From Neurospora crassa OR74A (taxonomy: Eukaryota > Ascomycota > Sordariomycetes > Sordariales > Sordariaceae): a stretch of 64,000 nt of DNA. Below are positions 36,132 through 46,132 of this stretch, piece by piece. Position numbers and translations under genes: made by a program. Location of the stretch: NCBI RefSeq assembly GCF_000182925.2, contig NC_026504.1, positions 1,364,001 to 1,428,000 on the forward strand, in the 5' to 3' direction. The notes beneath the pieces were generated by a model that had not been told where the DNA came from, made no database searches, and saw only the letters and a program-made list of their open reading frames with translations. The first letter of the stretch is position 1. The number at the start of each line of letters is the position of its first letter.

Positions 36132-36965
36132 ATGCTGTCCAGATCTGCCAAAGACACGGTCTGGTTCACCGTTGTCTGCTTCCTTGCACTCATTACTTCT
36201 GTTTTCGCGAAATGTACCCGGGAGGGACTGCTAGCAGCAGCCAACAGTTATGTAGACGCCTTCTCCGCCGGCAGACTTGACGGCCTCCAACTCACCTTGA
36301 GCAACTTTGCCTACCAGGAAAACAACAAGGCAGCCGACATCAAGCGCGGCATCCTCAGCCAGTCGCACAACATCAGCCTCAACCGATCAACGGCCGACAC
36401 CATTGCCTGCGCCAGCTACACCATGATCATCTCATTGGCGAGCGGTTCCAACTCCAAGCCCTATGTCACGGCAACCCAGATCCGTCATCCAGCCGATGGA
36501 GACACATCAACCATCTCATCTATCGACACCATCGCTGCCACGACGGGGTCCTTGTTCTTCAACGCCCAAAAGACGTTCGGGTACATCCAGAAGGAGAACT
36601 GGGGCGTCATTGAGACGGCGGCGAATCGGCCAAGTCGAGAACTGTTGAGAAAGGTCGGGGATGCTTATCTCGACATGTGGACGGATGCAAAGGCGGCTGA
36701 TAGTATTCCATGGGGGGCCGACTGTGAACGCGTTGAAGGATCGCAGTATACCAGACCGTGTGGTGTTCAGTTACCGAGAGGAGGCAGTTCAAAGCGCAAC
36801 GGAAATCGGCGATATGTCATCGATGAGGTGATGGGTTCGGTTGACGTGCTGTGCTCGTTTGATGCGCTGGGGAATATGCCGGATAGCCATGAGATCCGGG
36901 TCGAGGGCGGTGAGGTCAAGTATGTCCATACGATTACGGTAATTTCAGAGCGTCGTGTAGTGTGA
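36132..36965 (+). CDS. Secreted DUF8021-domain protein
   Basis: Intronless, 277 residues. Residues 1-26 are a typical signal peptide (DTVWFTVVCFLALITSVFA, then KCTREG). The mature part follows the fungal DUF8021 layout: an N-terminal helix CTREGLLAAANSYVDAFSAG with the helper-like pattern of SnoaL/NTF2 folds, LSNFAYQENNK, NRSTADTIACASYTMI, KPYVTATQIRH, TISSIDTIAATTGSLFFNAQKTFGYIQKENWG, and then a second module with AYLDMWTDAK, a Cys-containing segment and VDVLCSFDALG. The mature chain has five Cys. Function of the family is unknown to me. Confidence 0.8.
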   Translation: MLSRSAKDTVWFTVVCFLALITSVFAKCTREGLLAAANSYVDAFSAGRLDGLQLTLSNFAYQENNKAADIKRGILSQSHNISLNRSTADTIACASYTMIISLASGSNSKPYVTATQIRHPADGDTSTISSIDTIAATTGSLFFNAQKTFGYIQKENWGVIETAANRPSRELLRKVGDAYLDMWTDAKAADSIPWGADCERVEGSQYTRPCGVQLPRGGSSKRNGNRRYVIDEVMGSVDVLCSFDALGNMPDSHEIRVEGGEVKYVHTITVISERRVV

Positions 36966-37425
36966 TGAGGCGAACAGCTGCTGTACTTGAAGCTGCAAAA
37001 TGCATCGATGAAGTCGGAAAGTGTTCCCGTCAAACTGTTACAGGGCTGCACAAAGTGATGTCGAAATCCCCACATTCGCGTTTCTTAGGGCCCCGGGCAC
37101 GGACCCACAGCCCACAGCAGCCACTAACCCTGGTCCATCCACAATTCGCATTGAGCCAATGCGCCGCCAGGAACCGTTTGAAAATGGGACTGGCTTAGGT
37201 GGGGTGGTGGACATCTGCAGACGATTGCCGGCCGGGAAAAATTGCTACTCTTTCAGTCTTCCAGGAACACGGAAAAATTTCAATTGTCTGCGCCGGCGAA
37301 ACGATCATTGTCAACATCTCACTCCGAACCCGACGGTCCTCCAATTCACTGACGCGCGAGGAGACGCAAGACGCACCCTTGCCGTATTCCCATTTCAACA
37401 AACAACCCAATCCAACCAACAAATC
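36966..37425. other. Intergenic region upstream of gar1
   Basis: 460 bases between tandem genes, including the presumed gar1 promoter and leader (CAACAAAC-type sequence before the start codon). Nothing else recognised. Confidence 0.5.
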
Positions 37426-38319
37426 ATGTCTTTCAGAGGTCGTGGAGGAGGTGGTGACCGCGGTGGCCGTGGCGGCTTCAGAGGTACGCCGCATTATTCT
37501 TCTATTATCAACCGTTATCGCACACCTTGATGTCGTCGCCTTGGTCGCACTTTGCCGTCAACCATTGGCGCCACTCAGGGCGATTTACCTTTTCACCCAT
37601 ACTTCTTCCCCAATGTTCAATGACAACTAACATAGATATCCTACAACAGGCGGCCGTGGTGGCTTCGGTCAGCGCGACGATGGTCCCCCCGCCCAGGTTC
37701 TCGAGCTCGGCACCTTCGAGCACGCCGTCGAGGGCGAGATGTTCTACAAGTCCACCAACCCCAAGATCCCCCATTTCAACGCTCAGGTCTTCCTTGAGAA
37801 CAAGACCCCCATCGGCAAGATCGATGAGGTTCTCGGTCCTCTCAACCAGGTGCGCACTTCCCTCCGAAACATGAACCATAGCACATCAAATTAACACTCC
37901 TCTCCTTCTTTCAGGTTTACTTCACCGTCAAGCCCCAAACCGGCATCGTCGCTACTTCCTTCAAGCCCGGCGACAAGGTCTTCGTCGGCTCCGAGAAGCT
38001 CCTCCCTCTCGAGCGTTTCCTCCCCAAGCCCAAGGTTCTCGGCGCCCCCAAGGTGAAGAAGGCTGGCCGTGGTGGTGCTGGTGGTCGTGGCGGTCCCAGA
38101 GGCGGTGCCCGCGGTGGCGGCCGTGGCGGCTTCTCCTCTCGCGGCGGCGGCGGTGGCTTCTCTCGCGGTGGTGGTGGTGGCTTCTCCCGCGGCGGCGGTG
38201 GTGGTTTCAGCAGGGGCGGCGGTCGCGGTGGCAGCGGCGGCTTCTCGAGGGGTGGTGGTGGCCGTGGTGGCGGCGGTTTCTCCCGCGGTGGCGGCCGCGG
38301 TGGTCGTGGTGGCTACTAA
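37426..38319 (+). CDS. gar1: H/ACA ribonucleoprotein subunit Gar1
   Basis: Nucleolar core protein of H/ACA snoRNPs, required for pseudouridylation of rRNA and pre-rRNA processing together with Cbf5, Nhp2 and Nop10. Three exons (37426-37483, 37650-37849, 37915-38319) give 220 residues. The family layout is complete. A short N-terminal RGG arm ([14 protein letters not shown]) is split from the core by a 166-bp intron. The beta-barrel core follows ([66 protein letters not shown]). A long C-terminal GGR/RGG tail with FSRGG repeats starts near residue 146. Coding DNA of the tail is a GC-rich GGYGGY tandem, a likely recombination-prone sequence. Confidence 0.95.
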
Positions 38320-39507
38320 GCGGTTGCGAAGGAGTGACGACGACGACGACGACGAAGACACCAACCAGTGGTGCTGCTGCTGGCGCTGCTTGGAAAGGAA
38401 AGGGAGCGGAAGAAAGACTTGTTGCTTTACCAGGTTCTTGGGTTTTGTTAAACATGGTCCTCAAAATGGCTATGGCTTGTGGCGTTATGGAAGGGACAAA
38501 TTCTTTCTGCCGCATCAGGAGGGTTCGGCAAGTTGTGTTTTTATCTCTGTAGGCATCTCTCGGTTTTCTCTGTCTGCTAATTTCGGTTTCTTTGGACTAC
38601 AACACATCAAACTGAGCGCATCTGGATCTGGCTTCACAAGCCTTCACGTTGACGGTGGATGAAATTGGGGCATTAAAATGTCCTTGGCACAGGCACCAGG
38701 TCATGTTCGGACAGACAGCTATGTGTCCGGTCACTTGCGTACAATCAAGGGCAGTACCCAGTTGTATACGTCACCGCCGCCGTCGAATGGGATCCTCAAA
38801 GATGCACGACATCCTCCTGAACCTCGGGTTGGACTGGATTTCGGTAGCCTAGCTGGGTAAGCAGAGGCCCCAGTCCAATATGATCGACCATGCAGCAACC
38901 ACACATCGACCGCATATCGAGCGCCAACCCGTCAGATATAGCACCGACTGAACCCCAAGCATCAACGGCCCGCAACTGACCCCTTCGAACGACGAACCTC
39001 TCGCAACCCGAAACCTCTTCTTCGTCTTCACCCACTCCGTCCGAGGTGTTCCTACCCATCATTCTTCCAACGCCGCAACTTCCACAACACCCCTCGCGAA
39101 AAAGAATCAAGAATTGTCGAGCCTCTTCGTGCCTATTTCCGCCGACTATGCGCACAACAGGTCACGAGCCGTTACCAATGTACCCAGACAGCAGCGCATG
39201 GTTGTCCGCCTCCCCGTCTTTCCGGCATTTTGCCATTGGCTTGAGTGGCTGCTTGGGTCATTATGGCTTGTGACTCTAAAGGGCCCGTGCAGGCTGCGGT
39301 CCGTGTGGACTGAGGTTGACCCGTGGTGGTGGACTGTTAGTTCCGGCGCATGTCCTTGTAACCTTGTTCAGCGATAGCCGTATATAGATCAAAACGCAAC
39401 TCGACCTTCCCCTAACGATGTCAATTGTTGAGGCCCCTTCACTAACTCGTTCCTCCATATCATTACATCATTTGCATGCATAGGTATCATCTCTCCAGGA
39501 TTGCAAT
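38320..39507. other. Intergenic region
   Basis: 1.2 kb with no supported gene. A short GACGAC repeat follows the gar1 stop codon. Reading frames at 38649-39377 have no motif. Confidence 0.45.
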
Positions 39508-40577
39508 ATGGCTGACGACTCTGAGCCTCAGGACAGCAAACTCTCCACAGCCGCAAACATTGTCGGCCTCCTCACTTTCACACTTGCGGCGCTCAATCTG
39601 GTGATTGTCCGAGTTCTACAAAACGAAAGAAGCATAGTCAACCAACTCCGGAAAAGGGGGTGGAGGAATTCTCTCAATGCCTTGGAACAAAAGATACGTT
39701 ACATTCGGCTCTTTAATCCATCTTTCGTGGGCTTTGGAAGAGACCAAATCCATGCCGGCCATGCATCCGGAGAAAGGTCCGACCTGGAAGACAAGCAGCC
39801 AGAAGAACGGTTAAGCGAGATTTACAAAGATGTTCAGACTTGTTACGACCAGGGAAAGGTCAACGTCAACGAAACAGAAGCTATTGAGAACCATCTCGCC
39901 GAACAGATTAGCCCTGCTGGCTACGCAAGAGCTACGAAACGGTTAATCTCGCACTGGGATGTGGAGGGCTTTTACGAGGCGTCAATGTCGGTCTGGAAAC
40001 AACTTTACAATCGGAGAGAAGCGCGAGAGGCTGCGGGCAAACTGGAGGAAAATTACCAGGAGTGTAAGTGCACTTGAGTGTTGTCTTTTTGCTCTGGGGA
40101 AAAAAGAGAAAGACCAAAATATAAAAGATAACAACAAAAGAGAGAAAAGAATGCCGTCCAAGATTGAAGTTCAGAGTTTATGACTGATACCAAAAAAAAT
40201 CATCCAGTGTCCTCCATCGTGGCTGATGTGGACTCACACATCTTGCTTATACAGGGGCTCAAGATACTACAGCTACAAAGGTAATCCTTACCTCTAAGTA
40301 CCTACCTGCCTACCCACCTCATTCATCTCAAACATAAGTTGTCATTTGCATCTAGTTTTCAATGAGCCCTGAGCCTGTTTTTTTTTGTTCTCTTTTTTTT
40401 CTTCTTTTTTTTCGTTTCTTGTGGGACAACTTCTAACATTGGACTCTGCCAAGCACCATCGACCGTCAAGCGCAAGCAGTCAGCGAACTGGAGAACGTCA
40501 AAAAGACTCTCGAGGGAACACCACCACCAGCACCAGCTTCTAAGCCAGATGGAGGAGGATCATCTTCATCGTCCTAG
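39508..40577 (+). CDS. Membrane-anchored helical protein (paralogue of the gene at 30724)
   Basis: Starts MADDSEPQDSKLSTAANIVG. One transmembrane helix spans residues 14-38, followed by a charged helical region (QLRKRGWRNSLNALEQKI, EERLSEIYKDVQTCYDQ) and a Trp-containing block (RLISHWDVEGFYEASMSVW). Exon 1 is 39508-40063, with donor GTAAGT. Exon 2 begins at 40255 (TGG GCT CAA). Exon 3 begins at 40454 after a CTAAC branch site and contributes IDRQAQAVSELENVKKTLEG, then a Pro/Gly/Ser tail ending with TAG at 40577. Two exon-2 donors are possible. GTACCT (exon to 40297) keeps this tail frame and yields 240 residues. The stronger GTAATC (exon to 40280) shifts frame and ends at 40542. Function unknown. 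Confidence 0.65.
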
Positions 40578-41789
40578 TTCTCGTGGCCAACCAATACGTA
40601 GGTATCGATCCGGCCTTTCTCGGAGTGCAAGCAGCTAGCCGGGATGCATCAGGAGTCTATAAGAGAGAGAGAGAAATATGGAGGAAGAAAAAGGATGTCC
40701 GATGTACGGAGTTGAGCAGTTATGATGTTATAAGACGCAGTAGCTCTTTGGACGAAGAAATGGAGAGAAAAGATCCCCCCTGTTAAGGAGTATAGATAAG
40801 TCCAAGTAGTGCCAGCAGCCTGTGAGACCGGGGAGCGTGCAGTAAAGCAAGCAAAAGATACTATTACCACCTATTATACCTATTTCCACTTGTGTTACTA
40901 GTGTCTGATCGTGGTGATATGGATGTCGGGTGCCTTGATTGAGTAAACTGAACCTGGTCCGGTCTGGCTGGGACGTCCTAGCTGGTAGCAGCTACAACGG
41001 ATGTCTGTTAAAGTCAGCTTGCTTTCAGCGACTGGTTACCGCTTCGTAGCGGGTACTGTGCTAACACTACCTTACTCTCCGGTGCTAGTGGTGGAGACCG
41101 GTGGCCCAACCGCACCCTGCCGTGCACCACCCCCCCCCTATGGCCGCTGTAAATAAAAGCCGCTACAGAGATACCTCTAACCAAGTACTTTGAAGAATTT
41201 ATTGCATCTGTCCTCATCTTCTTACTTGTCTAAATCAAAGAAAACTTGTGTAAATAGTTTCAGAATATGCGTTCTTAGGAGAGAGCCAAAACAGACCGGT
41301 TTGTTATTATTGGGCGGGAATATGCAAGTGAGTGTCTGTTAAGGTATACTTCCTCCCGGGTACCCCACCATTCCTCTTCGCAGAATACCGTACCGGGCCT
41401 GCGTATACGCTGGCGACCTAACGCTTTGCGTTCTTGAGCCGACAGCCTGTTGCATAGACCTAGGTAGTGATCGTTGGGAATCTCCCTTCTTTCTTAATCA
41501 TTGGGGTATTAGAGAAAGTCATATATTGAATAGAAGCTACCTAGGTATCGATAAGAAAGCGTCTATGCTAGATGTTTTATCGATTAGCTTCGGCTTCCCC
41601 CAACAGCACTTGAAAAATGGCGTTTTGTACGTACCGGAGGTCATAGGTGTCATGAAGGTTTGGAAGAGTTCCTCACACTGTTGTGATTGATGAGTAGGTA
41701 TAGAGGACGAAAGCTACAGCGATGGCATTAAAACTATTTTTGCTTTGCCACTTCCGTACACTACCTACATTCTTCTACCTACCTGTACT
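40578..41789. other. Convergent 3' region
   Basis: 1.2 kb between convergent genes. A run of nine C near 41130 and several TAGGTA-type short words; no coding sequence recognised. Confidence 0.45.
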
Positions 41790-43894
41790 TTAAAGATTCA
41801 AGAACTTCTTTGGAATAGGAACACGCACCGCTCGAATAAACTCGGCGAATCCTTTGCCCAGCGCGTCCAGCAGACGAGAGCTGCTGACTCCTCTACCCAG
41901 GGGACCGTAGACGACAAAATGCACGGCCTTGATAAGCGGCATCTCGACGCGCTCCACAAAGTACCAGTCCTTCCAGTCGGTGCCCATAAGGTCCTGCATC
42001 TTCTTGCGGGTCATGAACGAGCGTAACCAGTCCCACTCCTCTGCGGTGTGCACCAAGATGCCAATATTGACGTTGGCACCCTTGTCCCCCGAGCGGGCGA
42101 GCGCGATGTCCCCGAGCGGGCGGTCAACGGTGGGGCCGAAGCTCGCCAAGTCCACCGGATTGGACGTCTCGTAGTTGTCGCGCGCGGCGAGGCGCTCGGT
42201 CTTTTGCGGCGGGCCAACGACAAGCTTCTTTACTTTGTGGGTCGAGGGGTCGATGATGATATTGATGCTCTCTTCAAGCTCTTTCTGCTCGACAATGGCT
42301 GGGCAGTAGGCGTTGAAGGGGATCGGCCGGAGCTGGCGCATGTCGAGAGTGCTGTGCATGCCTAAAGATTTCGTCAACAAGACAGGTAGGTAGGTCTATC
42401 TGGTTTGGACTATTACTAGGTTGTATCTTACCCGCGAAATGGGCCATGCCATTGTACGTCCAGGCCTGTGCGAGCTTGCCGAGCGTGGCGGCATCCTTGG
42501 CCTGTGCAAAGATGCGGAGAGACGTTGTCGACTCGAGCTGGCACCGAGGGTTCTCCGCAGGGACGCCTATCCGCTGGAAGTCAAGCGTGTCGAACTGCTC
42601 GAGCAGGCCCCATTCCTGCAACTTGGAGCGGACCTGCGCCTCTTGAAGCTCGTACTTCTTCGCTGTGGCGTAGCCCGTCGCGTTGATGGTGATCTCGCAC
42701 TGGAAGCCTCCCTTGTAGAAGACGGCAAACTTGGTGGTCGGAGGCGGCGGGTATCCTTTGACACCGCTGACGTGAACACGGTTCTTGGACTCTTCCTTGA
42801 CCTGGATGTGGGTGATGTCGGCCTTTACATCGCTGTTCAGGTAGATGTTGCCCTGAAGCTCGTACAGCAGCTGGCACTTGACGGTATCCTCCGTGACAAA
42901 GCCCGGCAAAGCCTCGTGCTTGGTGACGACACATTCGCCCTTGGAGTCAATCTCGACAATCGGCAAGCCGAGGTTGAGCAGATCTTTGATGTCGTACTTG
43001 TAGAAGCCAGCAAAGTTGGCGCCGGTAACGTATGTAGAGCATTCGATTAGGTGTCCCGCGATCAGAGACCCGGCGAGTTCGTCGTAGGCCGAGTCTGGCC
43101 AGCCATGCCACCAGGCTGCGGCGGCCATGACGGGCGAGGCGTCTGAGACACGGCCGCAGATGATAATATCTGCCCCCTCCTCCAGGCCGCGCTTGATCGC
43201 ACGGATGCCGAGATATGCGTTGGCGGAGACAACCATGTTGCTGCCGGGACTCTTCAAGAAGTCTTTAGTGCCTTGGACGAGTGTGACCTCAGGGTTCTCC
43301 GCGTCCAAGTGCTTTAGACGCTCTTGCTTGTCAATAAGCTCATGAACGCGTGGTAGCAAGTCGTCGCCCTCAACATAGGCTACCTTCAAGTTCAGCTTCT
43401 TCTCTTGAACCTGAAATCCAGCTTTTGTTAGGGAATGCAGTGTCAAGCGCAGTTAGGTACCTATCTTACTAGATTGTGGGTCTTCTCGGCTAGTCCGCGC
43501 GGGTTCAGGCATCCTCCGTTGATGATGACCTTGATCCTCTTCTCCTTGAGGATCTCGACTGACTTGCAAAGGCCGTCCCACGCGGTCGGCATCCACCCAG
43601 GGTGCTGCCCATTCCTGTAGGCCTCGGCGTCATTGGCCATATTAAGCTCTTGAAGTAAAGGATCAGCGTTGGCTTGTTGAGATGCGATTCAGCGAAACCA
43701 TCCAAGCTTACCGGCCAGGTAGTCACCCGTGATGAAGTCGACCTCGCCGTACTTGGCTTGGTTGTACATATGGTCGCCCGGGTCGGCTGTCAACAAGCAA
43801 AGCCGTTAGCCATCTCTTCTCGCTGAAGCACAGCTTGGCTCCTCTCACTCAGAGCGCCCGAGCAATTAGCGATGCGGACAGGTCGTTTCGCCAT
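41790..43894 (-). CDS. AtuA-like (DUF1446) acyclic terpene utilisation family protein
   Basis: Belongs to the AtuA/DUF1446 family; bacterial AtuA is encoded in the citronellol/geraniol catabolic operon but its reaction is not settled. Five exons on the minus strand (43894-43849, 43786-43712, 43648-43470, 43410-42432, 42361-41790) give 616 residues. The N-terminal domain begins RPVRIANCSGA and reaches VDFITGDYLAELNMA. Other family elements are INGGCLNPRGLAEK, VAYVEGDDLLP, ANAYLGIRAIKRGLEEGADIIICGRVSDASP and AGHLIECSTYVTGANFAGF. The C-terminal domain contains IALARSGDKGANVNIGI and ends with a short helix and PKKFL. Start and all five exons are set by continuity with this family. It is divergent from a bZIP gene, with a CoA-transferase beyond. 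Confidence 0.9.
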
Positions 43895-44219
43895 GGTTAT
43901 CGGGGGATAGCGTAACAAGGTGGTACGAAAACTAGGTAGTAGAGTTGGTTACTTTGCAGTCATTACCTCACTGGGCACGGAGCGCCCTGTATGTTTATAC
44001 CTGTTTTACGGGAATCATGTCTCGGACAGCCAGCCGGAAGGCGACCTCATCACATCCTCTCCTCTCCTCTAGGTAGAGGTAACCTAGCGAGCCTAGGTAC
44101 CTGACGGCGCGCCAAAGGTGATGTGCCTCGCGTATCCCAAGCAGCTGACACCACAGTTGGCGACACCAACTGGCACCATGCCGATGACGCACGGCGAGTA
44201 AGTAGTCTGGGCCGACGAG

Positions 44220-44229
44220 TGACGAGTCA
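44220..44229. promoter_or_regulatory. Candidate bZIP site TGACGAGTCA
   Basis: Two inverted TGAC half-sites separated by two bases. Located between the divergent AtuA-like and bZIP genes. A second, nearly identical copy in opposite orientation lies at 44450-44459 (TGACTCGTCT). Confidence 0.35.
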
Positions 44230-44537
44230 GCGGTTGTGGGCGTTCCAGATTTCCGCTTGTTGATCCGTTTCCCATACAAAACAAGCCCTGTTGTTGATTT
44301 GCGGTGAAATAGTTAATTGATGTTAAGGAGTTTGCTGGCAACCTGGGTTAAGCACTAGCGCTTGGCGCCAAGACCTTTTGTTGCAGGAGGAAGATGGGGC
44401 GGGTCCTTTACATACGATATACATATATACCGTATATATATATAACCGCTGACTCGTCTCAGGGGCGACAAGTATCAGTACCTCTACCATTTTCTCCACG
44501 CCTGCTACCTGTAGAGGTCTTGCCGGCCTGCGAATTG

Positions 44538-44564
44538 ATGTCCCGTCACGATTGCCCGCAATAG
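44538..44564 (+). other. Short upstream ORF in the bZIP leader
   Basis: ATG followed by seven codons and TAG, ending 23 bases before the bZIP start codon. Whether it is transcribed depends on the start site, which is not visible. Confidence 0.3.
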
Positions 44565-44587
44565 CACTTTGTCTTGTCCTTTGCGAT

Positions 44588-45727
44588 ATGAATGATTCCG
44601 GCAACCCCGACCATAGCCTAGCCCCGGCAGTGACCGCCTCCCGGGCCAGGACTTCCCCCCCGCGTGCCCGCAAATCAGTCGGCTCGCTCGACAAGAAACG
44701 CGAGCGTGACCGGCGTGCCCAGCAGAACCTGCGCACCAAGCGCCTAGAGCGCATCCAAGAGCTCGAGCAGCGCATAGTGATGCTCGACGACAAAGTGCGG
44801 AAGTACCATTACATTTGTGACCGCCTGTCCCAGGAGAACAAACTCCTGCGCACGCGTCAAAATGACATCCGGCACTTGGTCGCTTCCTGGGGTCCCGAAG
44901 ACGGCCTCTTCCTGGAACCGAGCTTTAGCACCGAGGCTTCATTGGTGGGCGATACGGGCTTTCTAGGCGCTGTGCCTGAACCATGGCCCACCGCCGTCAT
45001 CTCGGAGACCGAGTCGGCGGCCCAGGCCATGATGGAGTTCAGACGGGGCAGCCCAGAAGGGATGGCATTCTCACCGCCCGAGTTGCCGACGGATTCTGCA
45101 ATTCCTCGCTGGAGCATGACGCCCTTCCACGATGATGACGATGCTATCATGACCGACTGCTTCAGGCTCTGGCTGCAGAGGCCAGACTTGGTCGAGTCGT
45201 CTCCGGAGTCTCCCACGCCGCTGGAACTCCTTTACGGGTCTAAACGCAACTTTCTGGCAGACGTGATACACCAAGCCTTACGGAAATGCCCTTACCTGGA
45301 CCCTGAGCGACTGGCCGTCGGTTGGTTGTGCTACTACTTCATCAAGTGGATGATATGTCCGACCGAAGCGGCCTACTTACGCCTGCAGCCATGGCAGCTG
45401 CCTGTCGAGGAGCAACTGCAGAAGAAGCATCCTTACTTCATCGACCTGCTGTGGTTTCCTGGCCTACGGGCCAACATGATTAACAAGCAGCACCAATATG
45501 ACCTCGCGGATGCCTTCGCTCTCTTGACTTGTTGCGCCAAGGTGCGGTGGCCATGGGGCAAGAACTTCCTCGAACCTGGCGAGGACGGCCAGTTCCGGAT
45601 GGTGCCAGAGTTCTATGACACCTTCACAAGGATCGAGGGATGGGGCCTAACAGACGAGCTCATAATGCGGTACCCGGCGATTGTGGACGGGTTAGATATT
45701 GAGTCGATACGCTTCCGGATTGCCTGA
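44588..45727 (+). CDS. bZIP transcription factor with DUF3425 domain
   Basis: 379 residues, no intron. The basic region KKRERDRRAQQNLRTKR (residues 36-52) is followed by a leucine-zipper-like coiled coil to about residue 95. The invariant Asn of the bZIP basic region is Asp41 here, in the position just before RRAQ. The C-terminal half is a DUF3425 domain (FLADVIHQALRKCPYLDPERLAVGW, then WMICPTEAAYLRLQPW, ending RYPAIVDGLDIESIRFRIA), the usual partner of fungal bZIPs. The start was chosen at ATG 44588 because the frame upstream lacks ATG. Likely nuclear and the local regulator of the flanking AtuA-like and CoA-transferase genes; this role is inferred from position. Confidence 0.88.
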   Translation: MNDSGNPDHSLAPAVTASRARTSPPRARKSVGSLDKKRERDRRAQQNLRTKRLERIQELEQRIVMLDDKVRKYHYICDRLSQENKLLRTRQNDIRHLVASWGPEDGLFLEPSFSTEASLVGDTGFLGAVPEPWPTAVISETESAAQAMMEFRRGSPEGMAFSPPELPTDSAIPRWSMTPFHDDDDAIMTDCFRLWLQRPDLVESSPESPTPLELLYGSKRNFLADVIHQALRKCPYLDPERLAVGWLCYYFIKWMICPTEAAYLRLQPWQLPVEEQLQKKHPYFIDLLWFPGLRANMINKQHQYDLADAFALLTCCAKVRWPWGKNFLEPGEDGQFRMVPEFYDTFTRIEGWGLTDELIMRYPAIVDGLDIESIRFRIA

Positions 45728-46132
45728 GAATTCTTTTAAAGTCGACTGTCTTGAAATACCAACTGGAGTTCATAATGCCTCTCTATAATCGTCTGGGCTA
45801 GAAACGCCCTCCAGACCCAATACCGCCGATTCGCAAAAATCTTGGTACTCCCCCTGGATCTCGCCTTCTTCTGCATCTACCCTGCCAGTGGGGTCGCCCC
45901 CGAGCATCCCGGTCTCAGAGTGACGGCATTGTTGGAACCACTGAGTAAGTGGTTCTCGATGCACAACATCCATCAACCGAAGATGTGGATGTTTGCATGT
46001 TTATATGATGTACACGCAAACGCCCTGATATAAATATCATCGTGTCCGCGTCGGCATGGCTCGCCGACACAAGGCCATTCGCGATCCGCCTAACTCGACT
46101 CTTTAGCCTCCACATCACACATTGATTTCACC
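45728..46132. other. Intergenic region
   Basis: 405 bases between the bZIP gene and the CoA-transferase gene, presumably the latter's promoter. No clear repeat of the TGACTCGTC word was found here. Confidence 0.45.

Larger units (their letters stand above)
43895..44587. promoter_or_regulatory. Divergent promoter between the AtuA-like and bZIP genes
   Basis: A 693-bp interval that must serve both genes. It holds an AT-dinucleotide stretch (44416-44445) and two matches to TGACTCGTC: 44450-44458 on the plus strand and the reverse complement, within the palindrome-like TGACGAGTCA, at 44220-44229. The TGAC half-site is typical of bZIP binding, so auto- and co-regulation by the adjacent factor is plausible but inferred. 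Confidence 0.45.
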
